Positions 1 to 11,282 of a DNA stretch of 64,000 nucleotides are shown one piece after another. How positions within the stretch are numbered: position 1 is the first letter of the stretch; each line of letters opens with the position of its first letter. Made by a program: the position numbers and the translations under genes. The notes beneath the pieces are model-generated. The model saw only the letters and a program-made list of their open reading frames with translations, searched no databases and was not told the origin of the DNA. The DNA comes from Aristolochia californica. Taxonomy: Eukaryota > Streptophyta > Magnoliopsida > Piperales > Aristolochiaceae. The stretch covers positions 18,222,467 to 18,286,466 of the forward strand of contig JARWKL010000003.1 of NCBI GenBank assembly GCA_029961685.1. The letters run 5' to 3'.

Positions 1-1238
1 TCAGCCCATAGGAGAACTAACAATATATCCTCCATTCTCAATGAAGGTGAGGAGATTACGAATAGCGTCTCCATTGCTAATGTGTTTGTGAAGTTTTTTA
101 CAAATCTGTATACAGAGGAGTGTTTCAATCGCCCTATCCTCGACCAGATAGAAATCAATCGTATTTCTGTGTCTGATGCTGCTCAGCTGGAGAGACCTTT
201 CTCTCAAGAAGAAATTGATGAGGCTGCTCTCGGTCTGTCGAAGGATAGAGGCCCAAGGCCGGACAGGTTCAACGGTGAATTTTACTGAAAGTCTTGGGAC
301 GTTCTTAGAAATGATGTACATGCCTACGTAAACAATTTTCATCCAGTAGGTATCACCCATAAATCCATTGGTGCCTCTTTCATTGCCCTCATCCCAAAAA
401 AAACCAACTCAACCCTCCCTCAAGACTATAGACCCATCAGCCTGACCAAAAGCTCGTACAAAATTTTAGCCCGCAACCTCTCCAAACGTCTCAAGGCAGT
501 TCTCCCTAGTGTTATCAGCCCATGTCAAAGTGCTTTTATATCTGGCCGCAATATTTTGGAGTCAACTATGGCAGCCTATGAAATTCTTCATTCCTTTAAA
601 AAATCGAACCAAGCGAGAGTTGTCATCAAATTAGATTTTGAGAAGGCCTTTGATAGGGTCAATTGGAAGCTGATTGACCACCTTTTCGGTGAAATTGGCT
701 TCACCACACGCTGGAGATTCTGGATGAAAAGCTGCATCTCAAATGGTTTATATTCTAGTCTAGTTAATGGCAAGTCATGCGGGTACTTCAAAGGCACATG
801 GGGAATCAGGCAGGGAGATCCTCTCTCTCCTTTTATCTTCACGTTCATTGGGGAGCACTTGGCTGCCATGGTCCGACTGGCTAAACGGGCAGGATGGCTA
901 AGGCCTACCTCCTCTAATCCAGCTCAAGACATTGGCCTCCTTCAATACGCAGATGACACAATTATTTTCTGCAAAGGCTCCCTTAGCCAAATTCACAACA
1001 AAAGTGCCTTGCTTAGCTTATTTGAGATCTCATTGGGACAAAAAATCAGTTGGGAAAATTATCCATTTCTGGATTCAACATCGAGCCAAGTTTGCTTAGC
1101 TCAATGGCAAGCTATCTTGGGTGCAAAATCGAGATGTTTGCTGGAACATATCTGGGACTCCCCTTGACCCCTTGGCTCCCTTCTAAGGCTTCTTGGCACC
1201 CTATCATTGAGCGATTGGAAGGGCGTTTGGCCTCCTAG
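1..1238 (+). pseudogene. LINE reverse transcriptase domain (broken)
   Basis: RNA-directed DNA polymerase of an L1-like LINE. In frame 1 the RT blocks appear in order: a DYRPISL block near 430, QSAFISGR near 530, the catalytic-aspartate block KLDFEKAFDRV near 630, GIRQGDPLSPF near 805 and the YADD active site near 947. A TGA at 286-288 interrupts the frame where the family usually has tryptophan. Near 1035-1050 the frame shifts, and the thumb region (KIEMFAGTYLGLPL) continues in frame 3 to a stop at 1236-1238. The catalytic residues are intact, so decay is by stops and frameshifts only. It joins the zinc-binding and RNase H parts downstream as one former ORF2. Confidence 0.9.
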
Positions 1239-1306
1239 AGGGGGGGAACTCCTTTCAAAAGCTGGTTCTGATTAAATCCTGTTTACATGGAATTCCCAAC
1301 TACTTT

Positions 1307-2400
1307 TTGTCTATGTTTCGTTGTCCTGCTTCAGTCAGGAAAAGAATTGAGCTTCTAAAAAGAAGATTCCTTTGGGGAGGGCCAAATGGGGAGAAAAAAT
1401 ATCATCTAGTAAAATGGGAGGAGGTTTGCAAACCAAAATCTCTCGATGGTTTGGGTATTCAAGTTACTACCACTACAAATTCTGCACTTCTCCTTAAATG
1501 GATCTGGAAATTCAATCTCTATCCTGCCTTAATTTGGAGAGCTCTTGTTGCGGCAAAAGCTAACAAGCATTCAGGCTGGTGGACTGAGGGGGGACGATTC
1601 TATTCTCTCTCCCCTGCTTGGAAAAAAATCGTCAAACTTCTTCCTAAATTCAAAAAAGCAGTAAAGTGCTAGATCAGAAATTCTACCTCAACAAAATTTT
1701 GGAATGATTGGTAGACTGGGCCAATCCTGCCTCAAAATTAGCCATGAAACAATCTCTAACCTTTCAGTTAATTCTAATGCCTTCATCTCTGACATTTGGT
1801 CAGACAGTTAGTTGGAATTTAAACCTCAGAAAACATCTCTAATCCGAAAGCCATTATGGCCTCCAATCTCCTTGAAAGTCTTCCTGCAATGAAGTCCAAC
1901 AACACAAATGATACTTTAATTTGGACACCATGCTCAAAAGGGTATTTTCTCCACTGCCTCTGCCTACAACTTCCAATGCAACACATCCACTGCCCATCCA
2001 AAACACCTTGCGGCCTCAACCTAGAACCTCCTCGCCCCGCCATGTGCAAAAATTTTCATTTGGACCACCTGTAGAAATAAAATCTGATTATTTAATCCCA
2101 AGGGTACCCAAATCCAGGACCCACTTTGCCCTTTCTATAAAGTTGCTCCAGAAACAGCCAAAATTCTCCTATCATGCCAGTTTGCACATTCAGTTTGGAC
2201 CTCTCTTTTAAATAAAATTGGGCTCCAATACTGTGTTGCTGCAAATCTATCAGCAACTATCCTCTCACTTATTGGTTCCAGACTCCCAAAGTTAGGAAAG
2301 ATAATTATATCATGTTGTATTGGTCACATCCTATGGGTACTATAGAAAGAAAGAAACAAGAGGAAATTCAAATTCAAATCCTCACCAGTTGAAGTTCTAA
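1307..2400 (+). pseudogene. LINE ORF2 middle part: RT C-terminal region and zinc-binding (zf-RVT) region
   Basis: Frame 2 from 1307 to 1672 encodes a segment with RRFLWGG and HLVKWEEVCKPKSLDGLGI, characteristic of the region after the RT thumb in plant LINEs. After a stop the reading resumes with a decayed zf-RVT-like stretch around 1920-2215 (an APPCAKIFIW-type segment, then a CQFAHSVW segment), where plant LINEs carry a zinc-binding module. Several stops lie between these parts. Its role in the family is nucleic-acid contact next to RT. The assignment rests on recognisable blocks and on its position between RT and RNase H; the poorly conserved middle is inferred. Confidence 0.75.
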
Positions 2401-2428
2401 CTGAGCAAATATCAAGCCAAGTATCTAT

Positions 2429-2960
2429 TTGGCTCCTTCACCTAAAAGAATTCAAAACTTTAGCAACACCAACTTCATGGAAAATTGGCAGTTAGTTGCA
2501 AGTCTCCCGCCCTCTTCCCCAACGGTCATGGCTATTTGGACCCCACCACCACTAGGACACTTCAAGCTTAACCTTGATGGGAGTGCTCTCGGCTGCCCTG
2601 GTCTTGCAGGCTACGGAGGAGTTATACACAATGCAAACGGCAATCTCCTCTTCTCTTATGCGGGCCCCCTTGGAAACTCTGATTTCACAATAGCTGAATT
2701 ATCGGGACTGCTAAACGGAATCAAAAAAATTTCAAATCATCTCTCGGGTCCACTCTACATTGAAGGCGATTCAAAGGTGGTCATCAACTGGTGTGCAAAT
2801 TCCACCAGGTCCCCCGTGGCGTCACTAGGATATGCATTCGGAAATTTGTAATATAATTTCTCATTTGAATTGTAATTTGAAAGCACATTCCTCACTCTAC
2901 CAATCACTTGGCAGACACCCAGGCCAAGGCGGGCATTTCACTTCAAACTTTGTTGTGGAG
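2429..2960 (+). pseudogene. LINE-encoded RNase H domain
   Basis: A 140-codon stretch in frame 2 (2429-2851) shows the RNase H fold signature of plant L1 LINEs. The first catalytic Asp is in LNLDGSALG (residue 50), the Glu in TIAELSGL (residue 90) and the second Asp in IEGDSKVV (residue 114). The last motif, NHLADTQAK with the fourth acidic residue, is in another frame near 2900-2930, so a frameshift lies between. The enzyme would degrade the RNA strand of RNA:DNA hybrids during retrotransposition. All four acidic positions are retained, which suggests relatively recent loss. It sits directly before the A-tracts, as in intact elements. Confidence 0.88.
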
Positions 2961-3026
2961 GAAAGCCTTCCGACCTAGGATTGTTTGTACTTACTCTTCT
3001 CTTTTAATCTATTTACACACTTCTTC

Positions 3027-3073
3027 AAAAAAAAAAAAGTTGAAAGAAGGAAGTTTTAAAAAAAAAAAAAAAA
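3027..3073 (+). other. LINE 3' A-tracts
   Basis: Two A-runs (about 12 and 16 bases) separated by about 30 bp follow the RNase H region. They are read as the poly(A) tail of the LINE. The doubled run may reflect tail slippage or a duplicated 3' end. Confidence 0.7.
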
Positions 3074-3763
3074 CTTGTGGAAGAGTTTTTTATAAGAGGC
3101 CAAAACTCTTGTTTGATTCAAAGCCACGAGTTGGCTCCTTCTTCTTCATGAATCTCCACATGAAATCAAGGTTGGAAAAATCTTTTCCAAAGGAAGAAGC
3201 AAGAAAAAATGAATTACAGAAGTAGTTTTGAAAAGTCAAGGTGGCGCCAACATATTTGAGGAAAGTTTCTCGTTTTATAGAGATCAAACCACCTCAAGAT
3301 CTCATTAATTAGGCTTGATTTATTTATCCTCAATCAATCATATCTTGCCTAAATAAAAAAGGACTGAATCTAGACTTGTTTTAGTAAGTTGGTGTCAACA
3401 ATTATTTTTGAAAAGATCTTGAACATCTTAGTCTATCAACAAGAAAGAGGAAATTGATTCCTTGATGTTTTGGTGTTCTTGATTAATTTTTTCCTCATAA
3501 TCTAAAAGGAAGATAAGAGGTATGATTAAAGTATCTTTTGGCCAGCACTCCTTGCCTAGTGGATAATTTACTTGCTTAAAGGGCTAGTTAAGCTTGGGTG
3601 CTTCCTCATTTTACCCGAGCTGGTTTACCTGGTCAAGGATAATGATTTTTGGCTAGGTTTGATTCTCGATTAGTGAAGCTTATTCCTTAGGCTATATCAT
3701 CCCTTTTGTTGAGTAAATTATCATTCTCGACTTGTCTCTAATGGCTAAAGAACACATTGGTAA
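3074..3763. other. Non-coding gap between LINE and LTR
   Basis: AT-rich sequence with no recognisable coding region, RNA gene or terminal repeat. Short open stretches at its start are not conserved-looking and begin in the LINE tail. Confidence 0.5.
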
Positions 3764-4142
3764 TGTTGGAAGATGGGCCCAAACCCACATGACCAAGGAA
3801 AGCTCATTCGTCCAAGTGTGTTAGAAGATGGGCTCAGGCCCACACGACCAAGGAGGGCCCACACATCCAAGAGAGGTGGAAGATGGGCTCAAGCCCACAG
3901 ACCAAGAAGAAGTCTCACACAGTGGTGGCATAATGGTAAATAAAGTATCATCTCATAAAGATGGCATTGATGTAATTAGTTTAAGTTTCAAGGCATAATT
4001 ATATTATTGTAATTTTACTCATCTATAAATAAAGCTTCAGGGGGAGGTTAGGACACAAATCCATAACCTCTTTCTTCCTCCTATTTTCAAACATATTTGC
4101 ATCTTCTACTCAACTTCCAGGCTATGTATAGTTACTAGAGCA
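3764..4142 (+). mobile_element. Solo or truncated LTR of a TGTTGGAAGATGGGC family
   Basis: It begins TGTTGGAAGATGGGC and ends in CA directly before TGGTATCA at 4143, the usual start of an initiator tRNA-Met primer-binding site. The first 170 bp hold three tandem copies of a 55-bp module (starts near 3766, 3821 and 3876). A TATAAATAAAG stretch lies near 4024. No matching 3' LTR was found downstream, so this is a solo LTR with PBS remnant or the 5' end of a deleted element. The same start sequence opens the LTRs at 15170, 23270 and 45513, and at 29429 on the minus strand. Confidence 0.8.
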
Positions 4143-5638
4143 TGGTATCAAAAAGTGCAATATAAACATATATAGTCATAGGAAATGCTAAGCAAAGTTG
4201 TAAAAAATGTAAAATTCAATTAAAAAAAAAACTTATCAAAATGAGATTAGATCCTTACCTATTTCAGCATATTGTCTATCACAAAAGAAATTATCTTCAC
4301 CCCCTTGCTCTGCCGTTTGATTCTCAGATACAGGTGACCTAATACCCCCACCATCAATCAACTTGAGACAACCAAAGTAACGGCCTCTGCCATTTCTCTG
4401 CTCTTCTACGTGTTTTCGCGTTCCACACTAGCTTCTTTTGTTTTCTTTGTGATGGACAAATATGCTGATTCTATTAGCCTAGTGGACAAATACCCTTTTC
4501 TTCGAAGTGCAGACAGACGTAAGTATGCTTCTTCCTACACTAAATCTGCAAAAAAATTGTACATAAGTTGCCCAAAATCTAGTTACCAGGAAACCAAACT
4601 AATGATATGCCAACATTTTCAACTACAAAATAAAATATAGTCAACCAAGTTCTATTTTCTTCACGACCTTGATAGTGGCAACAAAGAGAGTTTAAGAATG
4701 AATAATCATAGCAACCCACAGAAAAGCAAAAACTTCAAGAAACACAATGAAACAACGAAAGATAACAATAAGGTCCTGATTCTTTTAGAGGGGAATCTAC
4801 CGTCAAGTATATCATAAAGAATCATGGCATCTGATGTAATACATTGCTTACTAGTGAAAGAAGAAAGTCATCTAAAAAAATTGAAGATATGTAAAAGATG
4901 GAAGAAAATTTTCTATTTTTGTAAAGTTACAATTTTAGGAAAGTATTCTATCTTGGTACTTTCTATATGATTTTTTCTCTTGGGCTAGCTACTACTAGTT
5001 ACAAAAGACACCTGAACATTCAAGTCCTCCCTTGGGTACTAAAAAACCAGGAATTCCTTGTGTTGAGAAGATAATGGATGGTTACACGTTTCCAGCTTTA
5101 CCAACTTTATTTCTACATTTAGTGATGTTAGCATCCAACAGTCCTGGACCAATTATGTTGGGGAAGCTATCCACCACCATCTGGGGCAGATCCTGCACCT
5201 TATTTGGATGCTAGATAATTCATTCAATTGCAATGGAGGCATGATCTTTTGCACGGTCTCTTTCATCACATGGATCATTTCACAGTAGCCGTCATCATGG
5301 AGGACTCTAAGGTGGTGATTTCATGGGTAAAGGGGATTACACTCCCTCCATAGCTCTTTTATTAGCAGTTTTACTAAGAACATTTTCAATCCATCTTTTG
5401 TAAATGGTAGTTTCTTTCCTACTCAATAAAACATGTTTGATCCAACAGCTATCTTGTAGAATCTTGCCTTCCCCCCGCTCACATATGCCAATAATTTAAC
5501 ACTCTAGATATCAATATAGATTCAGCCATCCAGCAATTAAACAAGCCAAGGTCATCTTGGTAGTGTCATGTTGATTCTCTTTTCTATTACAAGTCAAGAT
5601 ATCAGAATACCAAGGTCATCTTAGTATTCACTCTAACA
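4143..5638. other. Mostly unassigned sequence after the LTR
   Basis: The first bases match a PBS (TGGTATCA) but diverge at once. Small open stretches (4410-4640, 5032-5214) have no recognisable motif. Around 5285-5330 a short reading resembles the GDSKVV block of a LINE RNase H, too weak to call. No RNA gene was seen. Confidence 0.4.
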
Positions 5639-5829
5639 TAAACACCCTATATCATACCCATCCGTCATCATTACTACTCAAGTTGCATGAGAAACCTTAG
5701 GAAGCATTTAGGTTGTTTAGAGAGATACGTTTACATAAACACCTTATATCGAAACCATCCATCATCATTGCTACTCAAGTTGCATGAGAAACCTTAGGAA
5801 GCATTTAGGTTGTTTAGAGAGATACGTTC
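5639..5829 (+). repeat. Tandem duplication, two copies of about 96 bp
   Basis: The copies (about 5639-5734 and 5735-5829) share the segment from ATAAACACC to GAGATACGTT with few mismatches. The duplication lies immediately upstream of the PPR pseudogene. Confidence 0.85.
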
Positions 5830-5839
5830 CCCGGGTGTG

Positions 5840-6880
5840 GTGAACCTCGATGAGGTTTATACTGAAAATAAAGATCAAGGAATGTCAATCCACGGCCTAG
5901 ATATATCGAGAGGTTTGAATCTGATACATTTGCAGATAATTCACTAATTGATATGTATTGTAAATGTCTTGATAGGGATTGAGCTTATAAGATCTTCAAC
6001 GACATGCATCACAGCGGCAAAGTCACTAGAATTTCTCTCATCTAGATTAGTTCACGATGAGAGATATGCAGAAAGGTTGCACTTATTAAATTTGATGCAC
6101 ATGGTGGGGTTTGGGGCAGATGCTATGACATTATTGGATCTCCTTCAAGTGTATCGGAGTCTTGGTGAAACAATTTGGTTCAAATGCATCCTATCTATTG
6201 TACTTCGAATGAGGCCAGATATGAACATACTTGTGTGGCATTCCTTATTGGGTGCATATTCAAAATGTGAAAAGGTTGATTTTTCTCAAGAAATTGGGCA
6301 AAGGATTTTGATCTCTTAGAGTATAATGATCCAAGGCTTGGCTCAATGTGGTATGCCTGAAGAAGCCATGAGCCTCTTCATAGAGAAGTTACTATCAGTG
6401 GAGAAGCCTTGTTCAGCTACAATTTCAAGCCTTATACAGGCTTGATCAGTCTCAGCTGTAGTGGAAAGGTCAAGTTGGTCTCATGCTAAGGTGATCAAAA
6501 CCAGGCTCCTAAATGATGTGGCAATTGGGACTGCCACTGTAGAGATGTGTGGCAAATGTGGAGACATAAATTCCTGAAGAATAATGTTCGAGGAAATGAA
6601 TGAAAAAAAAAAAGTAGTATCATGGAGTGCAAAGATAGCAGCCTCTGGTAGGAATGGCCAGGCACAGGAAGCCATTTCTTTGTTCAATGAAATGTTATCT
6701 GGTAGCATTTGCCCTAACAAAGTGATAGTTTTTTCAGTACTATCAGCTTGTAGTCATGAGGGTTGGGGGAAGAAGGATGGTCCATTTCTAAACAAATGAT
6801 TCAAGATCATGGTTTTGAGACTGAATCTGACATTACTCGTGCATGGTCGACATCTAAATTATAATCTGAAGAAGCCTGAT
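5840..6880 (+). pseudogene. PLS-class pentatricopeptide repeat (PPR) protein pseudogene
   Basis: PPR proteins are organellar RNA-binding proteins. Pieces in shifting frames show PLS repeat hallmarks: an ADNSLIDMYCKCLD-type segment near 5935-5975, a LLQVYRSLGETIW segment near 6145, and VSWSAKIAASGRNGQAQEAISLFNEML followed by VLSACSHEG near 6615-6760. Many frameshifts and stops separate them. Repeat order and spacing resemble Arabidopsis At2g17210-type PLS proteins, but that is recalled, not computed. Both gene ends are missing: no start, no organellar targeting peptide and no E/DYW domain was found. No intron is apparent, but most PPR genes are intronless, so this does not separate gene fragment from retrocopy. 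Confidence 0.75.
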
Positions 6881-6989
6881 GAATAAAGAAACCGAACTTT
6901 GTTATGCTCATAACCATTTTTGACAAAGTTTTCTGCTAGCAAGAGCCTAGATTTTGTAAAAGAGTAATGGAACCATAAAGATGTTAATA

Positions 6990-7520
6990 AGTTGGACATG
7001 CTACTTACTAATCTTTCAGTGTCTTTCACCCGAGGCCGATCACCCAAGATTGTGTTATTTCCTTTCAAAGAAGCCGTCAACGGTCCCGAGACTGAGGGAT
7101 TGCCTTTCGCCTTCTTGCTAGGGTTAATTGTTTGGTTCCTAAAGGGGAGTGACGAACCCCCAGAGGAGGTTTCTTGAGGGAAGGTCGAGAAAGACGTTCC
7201 CTGACGGGCTTTCTGCAAGAACCCACGCTCTGGCGATGCTCGGTCTCGTCGAGGAGCGATGATGGAGAGAAGGGTGGAGCAGGGCCAGATTCGGGAAGAT
7301 TCCGGTGATCCGTATGGCTTCCCTCCCAGTGATCCGACATAATCTCCATCGCACGGCCGGATTCAATTAATGCGGGGTTTGCTCCATGGCGCTTTTGCGG
7401 GAGGCAAGGATATCCGTCAAAGAGTGCCGGGTTTGCTCAAGGGCGCTTTTGCGCGAGGGTCAGCAGGGCTTATGCGCCTTCGGAAGCTTGAAGCCTGGGA
7501 CGAGGCCTGACTTTCGTTGT
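6990..7520. other. GC-richer unassigned block with a 54-bp tandem repeat
   Basis: The block is clearly GC-richer than its surroundings and has overlapping open stretches on the minus strand (7077-7349 and 7139-7366) with no recognised domain. Two copies of a unit containing GGGTTTGCTC and GGCGCTTTTGCG start at 7371 and 7425. It could be the first exon of an unrecognised minus-strand gene or a fragment of a GC-rich mobile element; neither can be shown. Confidence 0.4.
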
Positions 7521-8329
7521 TTTAAAGAATTAAAAAAAGCAACAATTTATAAAGGGAATTTTTTTTTATTTCTTATGCATAACTTGTAATTATTCATATT
7601 TATTTATATTATTAATACATTTTCTTACCCTAATTCCTATTACTCAATCGTAAACAGCAAAACGAGATAACAATGATAAAATTATTAAAACGCATTAAAA
7701 ATAATAAAAGTGTTAACAAATCATATAACCATATACAGAAATTATATTTATATATATACATGGAAACTTACGAAATAAATTACAAGATATAGAATTCTGC
7801 AATTAGATAGCAAATACATGAAGAAAAAAAACCCTCCCTTCTTTCATATGCATGTAGAAGCTCTTTTATGGTTAAAGAGAAGTACCATTGCATGAGAGTA
7901 TTTTGCCCAAACTGTTGATGAGTTGTGACTCGACCACCCACGAGATCGCTCAATATTGTCAATTAAATTGAAAAACTTTGTCGAGTCAACAAGGTTTTGA
8001 CCATTGGTTTAGTGTTGCAAACCCGTAACCCGAAGAAGGGATCAAGTCTTCAATTGGTCAAGTGTGTATTAGGGCTGTTAATAGTCTGAACTTGGTATGG
8101 ATATTGTAATTATGAAACCGATGTGTTTGTAGATATCTAGATATCTGAAAAATTATCCAAACTTATATTTTTTAGTTTTTTTCTGTTAGATAATTTTTGA
8201 ATTCAGATAATATTTGGATCAAAAATTAAAACAACAAAAAAAAATGAAAAAACATAGTTCTTTGAGACACAAAAAAGCTTAATAAAAAAAGTAAACCTTA
8301 ATGAGAGAAAAATAGAGATCAAACCCTAA
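7521..8329. other. AT-rich non-coding sequence
   Basis: No coding, RNA or terminal-repeat signal found. A TAGATATCTAGATATCT palindromic stretch lies near 8130. Confidence 0.4.
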
Positions 8330-8620
8330 GGAAAAATGGAGGACAAAGAAAGAAATACAAGAAGAAAATTAAAACAAAGAGGAAAAGAAACAAAAAATAA
8401 ATAAATAAGAAAAGGCTAACATGGAAGAGAGAATTAGAAAAGAAGAATGATGACAAAGAGAGAGATCCACACAAGGGATGTGAGAGAAGCTTTTGAGTGA
8501 GAGGGAACAAGAGAGAGGGTGTGAGAGCTTACTAGAGAAGAGAGAATGAGAATTTTTGAGAGGGAAGAGGAAAGGGCTATCAAGGAGACAAACTTCACAC
8601 CCAAAGAGGAAAAGCATAGA
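8330..8620 (+). repeat. Purine-rich tract
   Basis: About 290 bp strongly biased to A and G on the plus strand. Open minus-strand readings here (Ser/Leu/Phe-rich) come from this composition, not from a gene. Confidence 0.7.
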
Positions 8621-9049
8621 TAGAATTAATGGGGTTGACAAATGATACATTAAAACACTTAAAATAGAAAGTAAAGCAGAAAGTTTAAGGGGTGTTAGTG
8701 TGAAGGAAAAGTGACGAAGGAAAGCGGATTCTCTACAGAAAGTGACACATAAGTGTTAAGGGTTTGTTTGGAACCACTATAAAAAAAAAAGGAAAAGAAA
8801 GAAAAAAGAAAGTGATTTTTTGTTGTTTGGCTGCAAAGAATCGTGGAGAGAAAATAAAACATGATGGAAAACTATTTTCTCTTTTAGTTAAAAAAAATTT
8901 CTCTCAAGGAATCAAAGAATTCAGAGAGAAAATAAATGAAATAGAAAGTGGGGATGAAATTATGTCAGGGTCATTTGGGATCTCCGACATTTCATTCATC
9001 CCCTTTGCCCTATTTCATCCTCTTTCCTTCCGACGAGCGACATAAACCT

Positions 9050-9275
9050 CCATCTAGAAAAGCCCCTCCCCTCGGACGAGCGCGAGAAAACTCCTTCCCT
9101 CCAACAAGCACTCCTTCCCTTCGGTGATCTATAGGTATCTACCTCTCCTTCTCTCCTTTTCTCTCACCTCTCTCTTCTCTCCCTTCCTCCATTTCTCTCG
9201 CCTCTCTCCTTTCCTCTCTTTCTCTAGCCTCTCTCCTTTCCTCTCTTTCTCTGGCCTCTCTCCTTCCCTTCATTC
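9050..9275 (+). repeat. Pyrimidine-rich CTCTCT tract
   Basis: Imperfect repeats built from CTCTCTCC, TTTCTCT and AGCCTCTCTCC. A similar CT-rich block marks the Harbinger copies at 49660 and 58220, so this might be a remnant of such an element. No transposase is present here. Confidence 0.6.
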
Positions 9276-9539
9276 ATGTTTCAAATGACGTTATTTGGTT
9301 TACTGATGTTTATTCGTCCGTTGAAAAAGTTTAAATGGAAGGATAAAGACAATTGTTCCTCTTTTCTTCATATGTTTTCATGTTCTACTTGAAATACAAA
9401 AACCGTTTGTTTTTTTTTTTCAATTGCTTTTTAATAGTGATACACAACTTCCGAAATAAGTTAGATGATAAATACAAATTTTTCTTCAATTTTTCAATAA
9501 TTCTTCGATTTGCAAAGATTGATTTTTGTTTGCTGCTCT

Positions 9540-10080
9540 CTCCTTCCGTGTTTTTTGGTTTCATCTCTATTCCTCATTTGGATTTCTCAATTTTTATGAT
9601 TTTTGGACTATGCATCTCTTGAAGATTTTTATTTTTCATGTACACAGGTTCTTGTCTGTGTTTGTGGTCTCTACATTTCGGTGTGCTGATCTCTACTTCC
9701 ATCAAGTAAGTTTCGTCTCAGTTCCTCATTTAGATTTCTTTACTTCTCTGATTTTCAATACTTTGAGAATGATTATCTTACTTCTATATTATTCTATAAG
9801 ATTCTCTTATATTTGTTATAGTTTATTAGTTGTGTTTGTCTATTTCCATTTCCATTAGTTAAGTTTTGTCTTTGTTCCTCATTTTGGATTTCTTTGTTTC
9901 TTTGATTTTCAATACTCAATGAAACGTGCTTTTATTTCTCTATTATTTGTGTAGGACTATATTTTTTTTTATTTAATCTATTTAGACATTCAATACATGT
10001 ACTCTCCTATTTCCCATTTAGATATCTCTGTTTTTGGACTTTGTTATGTTTGTTTTCGAGATTGAATGCTTTTTCTCTAT
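9540..10080 (+). repeat. Imperfect tandem repeats of about 155 bp
   Basis: A motif of the form TTTCNTCTCNGTTCCTCATTT followed by GATTTCT recurs near 9553, 9710, 9865 and, weaker, 10007. The sequence is T-rich and has no convincing coding content. Confidence 0.55.
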
Positions 10081-10554
10081 TTTATATTTTCAAAGAAATC
10101 AAGCAACAAATGAGAACGATTTCTAATAATATGCATATAATCAAATCTAAAAACCATTCTTTGTACATTTTGATTTTTTTTTTTGCTTGTTGACAACAAA
10201 ACACCAATGCAACAAATGAAATCAATCGAGCTTCTTCTTCACTGGTCAAAATCATTCATAGATTGCAGTCATTTTGTATTCCTTCCTCCAACCATCTGTC
10301 TTTGCCTCAAAGTGGAGCCCCGAAGTAGATCTATTCTTATTACATATGCTAATCATATGAATGTGTTAATGGACCAGGTTTACGGTGACAGTTCGAGGAT
10401 GGGTTAAGTTTAAGTTGGGTTTACAAGAGCACGGGGAACAAGGCTGTAGTGATGGTGATCCGGTTGGGGTCAGGTTTTGACATTTCGAGTTTTTTCGGGT
10501 TTGGGTTTTGTGATCAGGGATTGAGGTCATGTTCCGGTTGTGAGAAACTGGCTC

Positions 10555-11065
10555 TGGAATGATCGATTAGCCTCTGCCAATGATCGATCATCCAAGAGTG
10601 TGCAGGCCAAGACTCTAAAGCATGAATGATCAACCTTAGTCGATTGATCGATCATCCAGAACATGGCCATATCATCCCATTTGGATTGATCGATCATCCC
10701 ATTTGAATTGATCGATCACTGTCTAGGCAAGTGAAATTCACATGGAATGATCGATCATCCCACATGATTGATTGATTAGACAGAATCCTACCAGTGAGGG
10801 ACATAAAAAATGATCGATTATAGGAAGTTCACCAATCGATCATACTTGCATTGCACAACCATAGGAAATACTGATTGATCGATCATCCCTTGGCAATGAT
10901 CGATCATCCCTTGGCAATGATCGATCAACTTAACTTTTCAGGTCCAACAGTAACATATTGATCGATTTGTCCATCAATTAATAAGTCATTTCCTAACACA
11001 AAAAGAATCGTTATGATCGATCGATTGATCCATCACTTTAAGTGATCAATCAATCAATAGTCTGA
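10555..11065. repeat. Cluster of TGATCGATCA palindromes
   Basis: About fifteen full or partial copies of the 10-bp palindrome TGATCGATCA, eight exact, often followed by TCC. Spacing is irregular (roughly 15-60 bp), so this is not a simple tandem repeat. A TATA box follows at 11109. The arrangement suggests an LTR promoter (U3) with repeated sites. Its downstream part would be cut by the LTR at 11283. Confidence 0.75.
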
Positions 11066-11108
11066 TTTTTGCAAATGGGTAAAAAACAACTAGTTTAGCT
11101 TCAAAAGT

Positions 11109-11116
11109 TATAAATA
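11109..11116 (+). promoter_or_regulatory. Candidate TATA box
   Basis: TATAAATA, about 45 bp after the last palindrome of the cluster. The context looks like a U3/R boundary, but the LTR ends were not found. Confidence 0.45.
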
Positions 11117-11282
11117 CCCAATCAAACCATGCATAGAGAAGTTAATGAGCATTTATTTTCAAAACCTTTGAGAAATTATTCTCAAACTTGAAAAACTTCT
11201 CAAAAGTTTTTTAGAGGGAAAGAGAAAGCCTTAGCCTTGAAAAAATCACTACTCTTTCTATTCCTTTCCTTGCATTGCATAT

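Larger units (their letters stand above)
1..3073 (+). mobile_element. L1-type LINE (non-LTR retrotransposon), 5' end outside window
   Basis: Domain order is endonuclease/RT linker, reverse transcriptase, zinc-binding RT-associated region, RNase H, then A-tracts, which is the layout of plant L1-like LINEs. The 5' part (ORF1 and endonuclease) lies before base 1. The coding region carries an in-frame TGA and at least three frameshifts, so the copy is dead. No LTRs flank it. The 3' end is placed at the second A-run near 3073. A target-site duplication cannot be tested because the 5' end is missing. Confidence 0.9.

Noticed and set aside
5285..5330. EDSKVVISWVKG-like reading resembling LINE RNase H
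   Set aside because: Too short, and flanking residues do not match; could be chance.
8319..8650. Minus-strand frames rich in Ser, Leu and Phe
   Set aside because: Produced by the purine-rich tract; no membrane-protein family features beyond composition.
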